Assembly: GCA_002450035.1 (NCBI GenBank)
Contig: DJYF01000039.1
Coordinates: 1-47,287, forward strand
DNA length: 47,287 nt
Direction: 5' to 3'
Source of the DNA: Caryophanales bacterium UBA6985
Lineage (GTDB): Bacteria; Bacillota_I; Bacilli_A; RF39; UBA660
Under the pieces are notes generated by a model, which saw nothing but the letters and a program-made list of their open reading frames with translations, was not told the origin of the DNA and searched no databases. A program made the position numbers and the translations under genes. Positions 8,347-15,298 of the stretch are shown in pieces; position 1 is the stretch's first letter, and each line of letters opens with the position of its first letter.

Positions 8347-9693
8347 ATGAAAGATAGTTTTGCAATTATTGTAAATAAATTTATAACACTAGGATGTAAG
8401 ATTTTAAAACCTGTTTTTAAGAAAGATGGTTCAGTTACTCCTGGTGCCTTTGCATCTAAGATTAGTCCTAATATTTTAAACAATTTAAAATATCCTGAAA
8501 TCATTATTGGTGTAACTGGTTCTTCTGGAAAAGGAACTACTACAAAGTTAATTGCACATACATTAGAAAAAAATGGTTATAAAGTCGTATGGAATAAGTC
8601 TGGTTCTAACCTATTTAATGCTGCATGTACTCTTCTTCTTAATAATACAAGTGTTTTAAGTAAGAAAATAAAATGTGATGTACTTTTACTAGAGTTAGAT
8701 GAAAGTTATATAAAGACTATATTTAAAAAGAAAAAACTTACACATTTAGTTGTTACTAATTTAACTCGTGACCAAGTAGCAAGAAATGGTGCTCCTGAAA
8801 ATGTTTATAAGAAAATATTATCAGCAATTGACGCTAATACTGAGTTAGTAATAAATGGAGATGACATTTTAGTTAATAGATTCACAGTTGATCATAAGGG
8901 TGAAATTGTTAAATATGGTATAAGTCACTTAAAAACTGATACAAGTAAACCAACAATACCTGTTGATGGTGCATATTGTCCTAAGTGTGGTTCTAAAATC
9001 AAATATAAGAGTTACCACTATGGTCATATAGGAGACTATAAATGTAGTAATTCAAAATGTACATTTGGTAGAAATCCAATTAAATATGAAGGTACTAACT
9101 TAAACTTAGATACTAGAACAATGAAAATAAATGGAGAAAAAGTTAATTTAAATACTTCTTTCCTATTTGGTGCATATGCTGCTACTGCAGCTTATTCACT
9201 ATTAAGTGAAGTTGGTTTAAGTTCAAAGGAAATACTAAAAGGATTTAATAGTTTTGCTAAAGAAGAAATTCACTATGACTACTTAGGTAAAAGAAGAATA
9301 GAAATGTTAGATTCTAAACATGAAAATAATCTTTCATATGAAGCAAGTATTTCTTATATAAGAGATGCTGTTGGAGATAAAACAGTAATACTTGGTTTTG
9401 ATAATGTATCTCGTAGATATAAGTTTGATGACTTATCTTGGTTATATGATATTAACTTTAAAGATTTAGATTCTAAAGGATTAGATAAGATATTTATAAT
9501 TGGAAAGTTTAGATATGACTTATATGCTTGCCTATTGCATAATGGAATAAACAAGAAAAAGATAATTGTAGTAGATGACTATAAAAATAATTTATTAGAT
9601 AAAATTAAACATAATTCTAAAGGAAATATTTATTCAATGGTATTTGTTGATACAATGGATAGCATCTTAGAATCATTAAAAGAGGTGAAATAA
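8347..9693 (+). CDS. murT: Lipid II isoglutaminyl synthase, Mur-ligase subunit MurT
   Basis: A 448-residue Mur-ligase-like protein. The P-loop TGSSGKGTT is at 57-65 (Ser and Gly replace the common TGTNGKTT), VTNLTRDQVARNG follows at 136-148, and four cysteines (211, 214, 233, 238) form the zinc ribbon typical of MurT. The C-terminal DUF1727 domain keeps DDLSWLYD (361-368), which includes the conserved catalytic Asp. MurT with GatD amidates the D-Glu of lipid II. GGTGAT just upstream supports the ATG at 8347 over that at 8335. The stop overlaps the gatD start (TAATG), so translation is probably coupled. Confidence 0.9.
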   Translation: MKDSFAIIVNKFITLGCKILKPVFKKDGSVTPGAFASKISPNILNNLKYPEIIIGVTGSSGKGTTTKLIAHTLEKNGYKVVWNKSGSNLFNAACTLLLNNTSVLSKKIKCDVLLLELDESYIKTIFKKKKLTHLVVTNLTRDQVARNGAPENVYKKILSAIDANTELVINGDDILVNRFTVDHKGEIVKYGISHLKTDTSKPTIPVDGAYCPKCGSKIKYKSYHYGHIGDYKCSNSKCTFGRNPIKYEGTNLNLDTRTMKINGEKVNLNTSFLFGAYAATAAYSLLSEVGLSSKEILKGFNSFAKEEIHYDYLGKRRIEMLDSKHENNLSYEASISYIRDAVGDKTVILGFDNVSRRYKFDDLSWLYDINFKDLDSKGLDKIFIIGKFRYDLYACLLHNGINKKKIIVVDDYKNNLLDKIKHNSKGNIYSMVFVDTMDSILESLKEVK

Positions 9694-10349
9694 TGAAAAC
9701 TATTAGAGTATTACATTTATATCATGATTTAATGAATCTATCAGGGGACAATGGAAACATGGTTGCAATTAAAGATGCTTTAGAAAGACAAAAAGTTAAC
9801 TATACTATTGATTATTTAAGCATTGGAGATAAAATTGATTTTAATAAATATAATCTAATATATATAGGAAATGGATCTAGAGAGAATCAAGAACTTGCTA
9901 GAATTGATTTACTAAAATATAAATTACAATTAAGTAAGATATTTAAAAATAAACTAATAATAGCAACTGGTAATTCATTAGAATTATTTGGCAAAACTAT
10001 TGATAATAAAGAATGTTTAAATCTATTACCTTTTAAAACTATGTATTTAAAAGAATATGTTGTAGAAGAAAAAATAGTACATTCAAATGAATTAGATATG
10101 GATGTTATTGAGTTTATTAATAGAAATTCTGAGGCATCAATAAAGAAAGATTTCTTTATTGATAATAATAGTATTCACACAAGCAACTTCTATGGTACTT
10201 ATGCACTTGGTCCTCTTCTAATTAGAAACCCTCTTCTATTAAATAGATTTATAGAAAGAGTTTTAAAAGACCAAGATATAAAATATCAAGAAGATAATAA
10301 TACTCCTGATATGTTAGCTTATAATGAATATTTAAAAAATAAAAAGTAG
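9693..10349 (+). CDS. gatD: GatD-like glutamine amidotransferase subunit, catalytic residues missing
   Basis: A 218-residue protein in the GatD position, with the family N-terminus (IRVLHLYHDLMNLSGDNGN), IGNGSRENQE and the end region GTYALGPLLIRNP. In active GatD the nucleophile Cys sits in an ICGGYQ elbow; here residues 90-100 read IATGNSLELFG with no Cys. The catalytic His in GTYLHGP is replaced (GTYALGP, 168-174), and the ENHGG motif reads INRNS. The only Cys is 108, outside the elbow. GatD normally releases ammonia from glutamine for MurT. This subunit may be structural or use free ammonia (inference). It overlaps murT by 1 nt. Confidence 0.8.
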   Translation: MKTIRVLHLYHDLMNLSGDNGNMVAIKDALERQKVNYTIDYLSIGDKIDFNKYNLIYIGNGSRENQELARIDLLKYKLQLSKIFKNKLIIATGNSLELFGKTIDNKECLNLLPFKTMYLKEYVVEEKIVHSNELDMDVIEFINRNSEASIKKDFFIDNNSIHTSNFYGTYALGPLLIRNPLLLNRFIERVLKDQDIKYQEDNNTPDMLAYNEYLKNKK

Positions 10350-10369
10350 GATTTAATCCTACTTTTTTA
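10339..10369. terminator. Bidirectional terminator between gatD and the LemA-like gene
   Basis: Perfect 12-bp arms (10341-10352 and 10356-10367) with a three-base loop and A/T runs on both flanks. It lies at the convergent ends of gatD (plus) and 10367-10858 (minus) and can serve both. Confidence 0.85.
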
Positions 10370-10858
10370 AATACCTCGAAAAAATGGCCAAGCACCAAAT
10401 CCAGCCATTTTAGCTACTAGACTTGTTGGAAACATTTTTACTAAATTATTAATCTTAAGAATTGTATCATTATATTCTTTTCTTAAGGCTTCTATTCTAT
10501 TAAAACTATCATTAAATACTTGTAACCATTCAGGTGTTGAAACAACTCCTAGAATAGACTTACAAATATTATCAGTTTCATAATAGTTATTAATAATATC
10601 TTCTATAGATACTTTATTACGATATGATGCAATTGATGTATTAAATGTATTAACAGTGGTAGCATCAATTGTTGTTTTAATAGCTTCACTATACTGAGTA
10701 TATAAGTTATATCTTAAATTTATTTCTTTAACAATATTTAGCCATGTTTCATTAGCATGGTTTTTATTTCTTAATAATTTATTGTAGGCACTTGTTAACA
10801 TATATGTCATAAGTGCTACAACTAATGCAATTATTAATATATAACCTACAATTTGCAT
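10367..10858 (-). CDS. LemA family membrane protein
   Basis: A 163-residue protein with one N-terminal transmembrane helix (about 4-24) followed by the LemA helical region. Landmarks are AYNKLLRNKNHANETWLNI near the start, and EALRKEYNDTILKINNLVKMFPTSLVAKMAGF near the end, which match the R-x-x-YN-x-x-V-x-x-x-N-x-x-I-x-x-FP pattern of the family. The expected topology is a short extracellular N-terminus and a cytoplasmic coiled bundle. The molecular role of LemA is not established. It is 12 nt downstream of yidD on the same strand. Confidence 0.8.
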   Translation of the reverse strand: MQIVGYILIIALVVALMTYMLTSAYNKLLRNKNHANETWLNIVKEINLRYNLYTQYSEAIKTTIDATTVNTFNTSIASYRNKVSIEDIINNYYETDNICKSILGVVSTPEWLQVFNDSFNRIEALRKEYNDTILKINNLVKMFPTSLVAKMAGFGAWPFFRGI

Positions 10859-10870
10859 TAAGTATCACTC

Positions 10871-11077
10871 CTATTTAACTGGATCATATCCACCTTTATT
10901 AAATGGATTACATCTAAGTATTCTTTTTATTCCTTTTCCTATACCTCTTATAGTACCATATTTTTCAATTGCTTGTGCCATATACTCAGAACAAGATGGT
11001 ACAAATTTACATCTATTGTGCGTTGGTATTGGTGTATTTTGATATAGTCTTATTAGTTTAATTGCTGCTTTTTTCAT
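10871..11077 (-). CDS. yidD: Membrane protein insertion efficiency factor YidD
   Basis: A 68-residue protein with the full YidD signature: [25 protein letters not shown], the [24 protein letters not shown] core and the ending GGYDPVK. The three conserved cysteines (23, 29, 55) are present. YidD is a small membrane-associated protein that assists YidC-dependent insertion. It starts inside the 3' end of the RDD gene (20-nt overlap) and has only a weak ribosome site, so coupled translation is likely. It is not next to yidC, rnpA or rpmH here. Confidence 0.95.
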   Translation of the reverse strand: MKKAAIKLIRLYQNTPIPTHNRCKFVPSCSEYMAQAIEKYGTIRGIGKGIKRILRCNPFNKGGYDPVK

Positions 11078-11978
11078 TTTTCTTTTTTGTTGTTCCCTTT
11101 TTCTTAGGAGTAGTTTTTTTAGTAGTTTTCTTTTCTTTAAACTCTACTTCTTTTACTGTTTCTTTTTTCTCTTCTTCATCAACTTTAAACATAGTACTGA
11201 TATATTCAGAACCATCTTTGTTATATAGTTTTACTCTTGTTCCAAGTAGTAAATCATGGAATCCTTTTTGATCATCTCTAAATAGAATAAACATTAACAT
11301 TATTAATGAATATGCTTGTACTAAGTAATTATAGTAAGTAACCATTCCTAAGTAAGAATTTTCTTTTAAACATATAGCAAGAATACTATTAACTACTGAG
11401 AATATTGAAGTAGTTACAAATAAACTTCTAAGAATATATTTACCAATTGATATTTCCTTTTCTTCATCTTTATTGTCAACAACTTGAAGTCTTAATAATT
11501 TCTTACCAATTGTTCTTCCCTTTAAAAAGAATTGTAATACACCAAAGTATAGAACAACTAATACTACTTGAATACTATAATTAACAATGTTTAATTTAGT
11601 TATTTCATATACCTTCTTATCAATATAATCTGTACAATAAGCTATAAATTTATCATACATTTCTTCTTTATCTTTATCTTCTTTTAATTCTTTATTAACA
11701 TATTTTTCAAAGAATTCATCGTATTTCTTATCATATTTTTTAGAGAACTCATTTAATTCTTCTGTAGTAATTACATTATCGCTTAAGATACCTTTATCGT
11801 CTTTTATTTCATCATATACATCTTTAACATCTACATAGAAACTATTATAGTCGTCTGATATTTCATTTATTTTATCCCTATTCATGAAAGGAATGAATAA
11901 TGCAAAGATAGATACAATAACTGAAATAATTGTAATATCTACTATGTTTGCTAAAACTCTATAAAATATTTTTTTCAT
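11058..11978 (-). CDS. RDD family membrane protein with Lys-rich tail
   Basis: A 306-residue protein. The first helix is at about 10-30, then a charged extracytoplasmic segment of about 90 residues, then three or more helices with the RDD-type segment [17 protein letters not shown] and [18 protein letters not shown]. The final 45 residues are rich in Lys and Thr ([13 protein letters not shown]). RDD proteins are poorly understood; some are ion antiporters or transporter-associated. The ATG at 11978 is preferred over an upstream TTG because GGTGAT precedes it. It overlaps yidD by 20 nt. The promoter is 11995-12024. Confidence 0.75.
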   Translation of the reverse strand: MKKIFYRVLANIVDITIISVIVSIFALFIPFMNRDKINEISDDYNSFYVDVKDVYDEIKDDKGILSDNVITTEELNEFSKKYDKKYDEFFEKYVNKELKEDKDKEEMYDKFIAYCTDYIDKKVYEITKLNIVNYSIQVVLVVLYFGVLQFFLKGRTIGKKLLRLQVVDNKDEEKEISIGKYILRSLFVTTSIFSVVNSILAICLKENSYLGMVTYYNYLVQAYSLIMLMFILFRDDQKGFHDLLLGTRVKLYNKDGSEYISTMFKVDEEEKKETVKEVEFKEKKTTKKTTPKKKGTTKKKNEKSSN

Positions 11979-11994
11979 ATTAATCACCAATTAA

Positions 11995-12024
11995 ATTATA
12001 CTAAATATTAATACTTTTGGACAA
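11995..12024 (-). promoter_or_regulatory. Promoter of the RDD-yidD-LemA unit
   Basis: Minus strand TTGTCC (12019-12024), 18-nt spacer, TATAAT (11995-12000), 16 nt before the start codon. It overlaps the 3' flank of def, for which no separate terminator is visible. Confidence 0.55.
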
Positions 12025-12034
12025 GTTAAAATAT

Positions 12035-12445
12035 TTAGATAATAATCCCTTCTAGATGATCACATTCATGTTCTATTACTTCTGCAGTTAGTCCATGATA
12101 AACATTCTTCTTTTTTTCAAAATATTTATCAAAGTATTCTACTTCTATAGTTTTATGTCTCTTACATTTTCTAGAACCTACTAGTGAAAGACATGTTTCT
12201 TCTATTTCATACTCATCTTCTTTTTTAGTAATAACAGGATTATACATAATTACTATAAATGGTCCTTCATAAAAGGCAATTATTCTTTTTCTCTCACCAA
12301 TCATATTAGCAGCCATGCCATAGCAAATAGATGAATTAGCCTTAAGAGTATCATATAAATTAGTAGCTATTTCTTTATCACTTTCGGTTGCTTCAGTAGA
12401 TGCAACACCTAGAAATAATATATCTTTTGTTATTGGTTTTATCAT
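12035..12445 (-). CDS. Peptide deformylase-like protein
   Basis: A 136-residue protein with the three deformylase motifs in order: GMAANMIG (43-50, in place of GxGLAAxQxG), ETCLSL with metal ligand Cys85, and HECDH (126-130) providing two His ligands and the catalytic Glu. The Gln of motif 1 is replaced by Met, as in a compact deformylase-like subgroup found in clostridia and relatives. The family removes the formyl group from nascent N-terminal Met; whether this subgroup is the housekeeping enzyme is unclear. The ATG at 12445 follows GAGGTG and gives the usual length; a GTG at 12454 is less likely. Confidence 0.78.
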   Translation of the reverse strand: MIKPITKDILFLGVASTEATESDKEIATNLYDTLKANSSICYGMAANMIGERKRIIAFYEGPFIVIMYNPVITKKEDEYEIEETCLSLVGSRKCKRHKTIEVEYFDKYFEKKKNVYHGLTAEVIEHECDHLEGIII

Positions 12446-12464
12446 CTTTAACACCTCATAATCA

Positions 12465-12470
12465 ATTATA
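12465..12470 (-). promoter_or_regulatory. Candidate -10 of the deformylase-like gene
   Basis: TATAAT on the minus strand, 20 nt before the start codon and divergent from the promoter at 12488-12516. No good -35 is visible. Confidence 0.4.
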
Positions 12471-12487
12471 TATTAAATCTTATATAA

Positions 12488-12516
12488 TTGAAAATAAATT
12501 TATTATGGTGTATTAT
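12488..12516 (+). promoter_or_regulatory. Promoter of the EIIB-like gene
   Basis: TTGAAA (12488-12493), exactly 17 nt, TATTAT (12511-12516), followed by AGGTGAT and the ATG at 12534. Confidence 0.7.
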
Positions 12517-12533
12517 ATTTTTAGGTGATATAT

Positions 12534-12860
12534 ATGAATTCAACTATTCCATTACAATATGCTATTATTGCACTTGTATTAATCATAATATCTTTAATTA
12601 TAGCTAAGCTACAACATAAAGATTTTAATATGGATGTTAATAAATTAGTTAAGTGTTTAGGTGGAAAAGATAATATTCTTGATAGTGAAACTACTATGTC
12701 TAGATTTAAAGTTACATTAAAAGATGTAAGTTTAGCTGACAAAGAGGGTTTAACTAAATTAGGAGCTCAAGGTATAGTCGAAATTGATAATCAACTTAAG
12801 ATTATACTTGGACCTAATTCAAAACAACTAAAAAGATATATTAAAGAATTAAGAAAATAA
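12534..12860 (+). CDS. Membrane-anchored PTS EIIB-like domain lacking the phospho-cysteine
   Basis: A 108-residue protein: one transmembrane helix (about 7-25), then a domain resembling the glucose-type EIIB fold. The LVKCLGGKDNI start, a strand with SRFKVTLKD and LTKLGAQGIVEI followed by LKIILGPNSKQLKRYI match the EIIB pattern (LGGxxNI, CxTRLRxxxxD, LKxLGAxGV, VIxGP). The phosphorylated Cys of CxTRLR is replaced by Thr54 (TMSRFK), so phosphotransfer is unlikely; Cys41 is not at the active site. No PTS EIIC or EIIA gene is in the window. Role unknown; a sensory or scaffold function is speculation. The ATG at 12534 follows AGGTGA; a GTG at 12525 is inside that site. Confidence 0.7.
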   Translation: MNSTIPLQYAIIALVLIIISLIIAKLQHKDFNMDVNKLVKCLGGKDNILDSETTMSRFKVTLKDVSLADKEGLTKLGAQGIVEIDNQLKIILGPNSKQLKRYIKELRK

Positions 12861-12892
12861 AAGAGTGGATTTAAATCCACTCCTTTTTTTAT
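12860..12892. terminator. Bidirectional terminator between the EIIB-like gene and the receiver gene
   Basis: Perfect palindrome GAGTGGATTT/AAATCCACTC (12863-12882), followed by T7 on plus and TTTTATTT on minus. It serves the convergent genes on both sides. Confidence 0.85.
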
Positions 12893-13266
12893 GCTAATAT
12901 TTTTAGAATAATATCTATTAATATATCATCTCTATAAGGTTTATCTAAATAAGCATTAAAACCTATTTCTAAATATTTTTCTTTAGCACCTTTTTCATTA
13001 TCTGATGTTACTGCTACTATTGGTGTATTAAAACCTTCTATTTCTTTTAATCTTCTGAATGTTTCTACACCATCCATTTCTGGCATCATTATATCCATTA
13101 GAATAACATCATAGTGATGCATTTTAACCATTTGGATGGCATCTTTACCAGATATACAAGAATCAATATGATTACTGATTGATGATACGGCATTTGTTGC
13201 AATTTTTACACTTAGTAGACTATCATCTACAACTAAACATCTTATCTTATTATCTTCGTTTAACAT
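12889..13266 (-). CDS. Stand-alone response regulator receiver domain (CheY-like)
   Basis: A 125-residue protein consisting only of a receiver domain: acidic pair Asp14-Asp15, phospho-acceptor Asp58 in LMDIMMPEMDG, switch Thr87 (VAVTSD) and Lys109 (LDKPY). All residues needed for phosphorylation are present and there is no output domain. It starts 1 nt after the tyrS stop (TAATATG), so it is probably translated by coupling with tyrS and controlled by the T-box upstream. No histidine kinase is in the window. Partner and output are unknown. Confidence 0.88.
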   Translation of the reverse strand: MLNEDNKIRCLVVDDSLLSVKIATNAVSSISNHIDSCISGKDAIQMVKMHHYDVILMDIMMPEMDGVETFRRLKEIEGFNTPIVAVTSDNEKGAKEKYLEIGFNAYLDKPYRDDILIDIILKILA

Positions 13267-13267
13267 A

Positions 13268-14452
13268 TTACATCATTTCCACTTTTACTATTTTCTTTTT
13301 ACCTTTTTGAATAACAAAGGATTTTTTATTTATTTCTGCTTTAGGATCAGTTATTTTTTCTCCATCAACAGATACTCCACCTTGTTCAACTAATCTTCTT
13401 CCTTCTGATTTAGAAGGTATTAAATCAGCTGCCATCATGATATCTAATATATTATTAGATTCTGGCTTTATTGGAGTTGCTTCTAAGTCTTCAGTAGAAC
13501 CTCCAAATAAAGCCTCTGACTTGGCTTTAGCAGCACGAGCTTCTTCTTCACCATGTAAGTCTTTTACATACTCATATGCTAATTTCTTTTGAGCATATCT
13601 ATCTTCTGGTTTTTCTCTATGTTTTGCCATGATTTCATCTATTTCTTCTTTAGTAAGGAAAGTAAATACTTTTAAGTAGTATTCAACCATGTCGTCTGTA
13701 GAATTAATCATATATTGATAAATATCATATGCAGGAGTTTTATCTTTGTCTAACCAAATAGCATTTCCTTCTGATTTACCAAATTTCTTTCCTGTAGAGT
13801 CAGCTATAATTGGCATAGTAAATGCATATGCCTCTTTACCTAACATTTTATTAATTAATTCAACACCAGTTGTAATATTTCCCCATTGATCTGAACCAGC
13901 AGCTTGCATTACACAGTTCTTTTCTTTATATAAATGAACAAAGTCATATCCTTGTAATAAAGTATAACTAAATTCTGCAAATGTAATACCAGTTTCTAAT
14001 CTTCTATTAATAATATCTTTATTAAGCATATAGTTAACATTGATATATTTACCTACATCTCTTAGGAAATCAATGAATGTAAAATCTTTAATCCAATCAT
14101 AGTTATTTACTATTTCAACATTTCCATCAAATAATTTTGTTATTTGTTTCTTTAATGCTTCAATGTTTGCTTCTACAACTGATTTATCAATTATTTCTCT
14201 TTCACCAGTTGGTCTTGGGTCTCCAATTAATCCAGTTGCTCCACCTATTAATACAATTGGATGATGACCATATTTGGCTAATCTTTTAGCAGTAATAAAT
14301 GAAGAGTAATGTCCTATATGTAATGAATCTGCAGTTGGATCTGTTCCAATGTAGAAAGTCATTCCTCCAGCATTTAATTTTTCAATAAAATCTTCATTAT
14401 TTGTTCTGTCTTTAATAAGACCACGATATACTAAATCGTCATAACATTTCAT
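13268..14452 (-). CDS. tyrS: Tyrosyl-tRNA synthetase
   Basis: A 394-residue class I synthetase that charges tRNA-Tyr. The HIGH-type motif is DSLHIGHYSSF, the tyrosine-binding region AGSDQWGNITTG is present, and the KMSKS-type loop is KKFGKSEGNA. A C-terminal S4-like RNA-binding domain (LIPSKSEGRRLVEQGGVSVDGEKI) closes the protein. ATG at 14452 is preceded by AGAGGTGA; the GTG at 14461 would fall inside that site. It is the second gene of a T-box operon, 12 nt after the HAD gene. A Tyr codon in the leader agrees with this identity. Confidence 0.96.
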   Translation of the reverse strand: MKCYDDLVYRGLIKDRTNNEDFIEKLNAGGMTFYIGTDPTADSLHIGHYSSFITAKRLAKYGHHPIVLIGGATGLIGDPRPTGEREIIDKSVVEANIEALKKQITKLFDGNVEIVNNYDWIKDFTFIDFLRDVGKYINVNYMLNKDIINRRLETGITFAEFSYTLLQGYDFVHLYKEKNCVMQAAGSDQWGNITTGVELINKMLGKEAYAFTMPIIADSTGKKFGKSEGNAIWLDKDKTPAYDIYQYMINSTDDMVEYYLKVFTFLTKEEIDEIMAKHREKPEDRYAQKKLAYEYVKDLHGEEEARAAKAKSEALFGGSTEDLEATPIKPESNNILDIMMAADLIPSKSEGRRLVEQGGVSVDGEKITDPKAEINKKSFVIQKGKKKIVKVEMM

Positions 14453-14464
14453 GTTCTTCACCTC

Positions 14465-15100
14465 TTATAAAACTTTCTTTAACATTTTAATATCATTTAT
14501 TCTTTCATTTGGATTTAAGGAACTAAATCTATTACTCTTATCTAATAGTATTGCATTTAATCCAGCATTTTTGGCACCTAGGTAATCAAATTCAAACGAA
14601 TCTCCTACCATAAGTGTATCACTTGCTTTAGAGTTACCACAAGCCATTAAATAAGCATTCTTATCTGGTTTCTTGTATTCTTCTCCACCATATACCTCAG
14701 TAAAATATTTATCTATTCCAGCATTAACTAGTCTTTTATATTGAGATACTCTAAACCAATTAGTTAATACACATAACTTATACTTACCTGCTAGATAATC
14801 AAGAGTTTCTCTTACGCCTGCGTCCTCTTTATCAGGTAATGCATACTCTAATCTAGACATAAAACTATCAAGAAATGACATACTTAAATCTAAAGCAGTA
14901 TATCTTCTAAAGTATTCCATCATACGCACTTTATCATATTTAGAAGACTCTAGTTCATAGTCATGTATAGCTCTTTGAATAGACCTTAATGTTTCTTCAG
15001 TAAATGGTACATTAATTAAATCAAATGCCTCGGCAACATACTTAGAAAAGTTAACATTACTTATCAAAGTATTGTCTAAGTCAAATATAATTCTTTCCAT
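14465..15100 (-). CDS. HAD superfamily hydrolase (HAD-IA, phosphatase-like)
   Basis: A 211-residue HAD hydrolase. Motif I is IFDLDNTL (nucleophile Asp7, Asp9), motif II VLTNW, motif III Lys in YKKPDKNAY, and motif IV VGDSFEFDYLGAKNAG. The helical cap between residues 15 and 95 is of the C1 (HAD-IA) type found in YjjG and pyrophosphatase-like enzymes. The substrate cannot be told from sequence. It is the first gene after the T-box leader and is co-transcribed with tyrS. That link suggests, but does not show, a role when charged tRNA-Tyr is low. Confidence 0.82.
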   Translation of the reverse strand: MERIIFDLDNTLISNVNFSKYVAEAFDLINVPFTEETLRSIQRAIHDYELESSKYDKVRMMEYFRRYTALDLSMSFLDSFMSRLEYALPDKEDAGVRETLDYLAGKYKLCVLTNWFRVSQYKRLVNAGIDKYFTEVYGGEEYKKPDKNAYLMACGNSKASDTLMVGDSFEFDYLGAKNAGLNAILLDKSNRFSSLNPNERINDIKMLKKVL

Positions 15101-15259
15101 AAACCCTCACTAAATAAAAAACAACCATAAATTAAAGCTAAAGGACGAGCATTACCCCGCGGTACCACCTTAATTTATGATTGTTAATCATACTCTTTAA
15201 ATTCTTAACGCGAATTAACGATTTGACTCCAGGGGCGTAAATCCTTTCTTCGTCAACTT
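15101..15259 (-). promoter_or_regulatory. Tyrosine T-box riboswitch with very short 5' part
   Basis: The minus strand carries the T-box core AAGGTGGTACCGCGG followed by GCTCGTCCTTT (antiterminator arm). A 15-bp hairpin formed by ACAATCATAAATTAA (just 5' of the core) and TTAATTTATGGTTGT, then T6, is the terminator. The leader from the predicted start (~15259) to the core is only about 90 nt. A short stem TTGAC/GTCAA near its 5' end encloses GGATTTACGCC, where TAC (15237-15239) is a Tyr codon and the likely specifier. A canonical Stem I of about 100 nt does not fit. Downstream genes are HAD, tyrS and receiver. Confidence 0.85.
15120..15176 (-). terminator. Regulated terminator of the tyrosine T-box
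   Basis: Fifteen-bp arms (one G-T pair) surround the T-box core, followed by T6ATTT on the minus strand. The core lies in the hairpin loop rather than 5' of the terminator, which differs from the standard layout. Confidence 0.65.
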
Positions 15260-15265
15260 GAATTT

Positions 15266-15295
15266 ATTATAATTGATTATACTTATATTAGTCAA
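15266..15295 (-). promoter_or_regulatory. Promoter of the T-box HAD-tyrS-receiver operon
   Basis: Minus strand TTGACT (15290-15295), 18-nt spacer, TATAAT (15266-15271). It lies directly after the stop codon of 15299-16369. Confidence 0.7.
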
Positions 15296-15298
15296 GTT

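Noticed and set aside
8335..8347. ATG at 8335 as murT start
   Set aside because: It lies at or before the predicted transcription start and has no ribosome site; the ATG at 8347 has GGTGAT upstream.
11062..11271. Plus-strand Phe/Val/Ser-rich frame at the end of the RDD gene
   Set aside because: Antisense of the Lys-rich tail; low complexity and no start signals.
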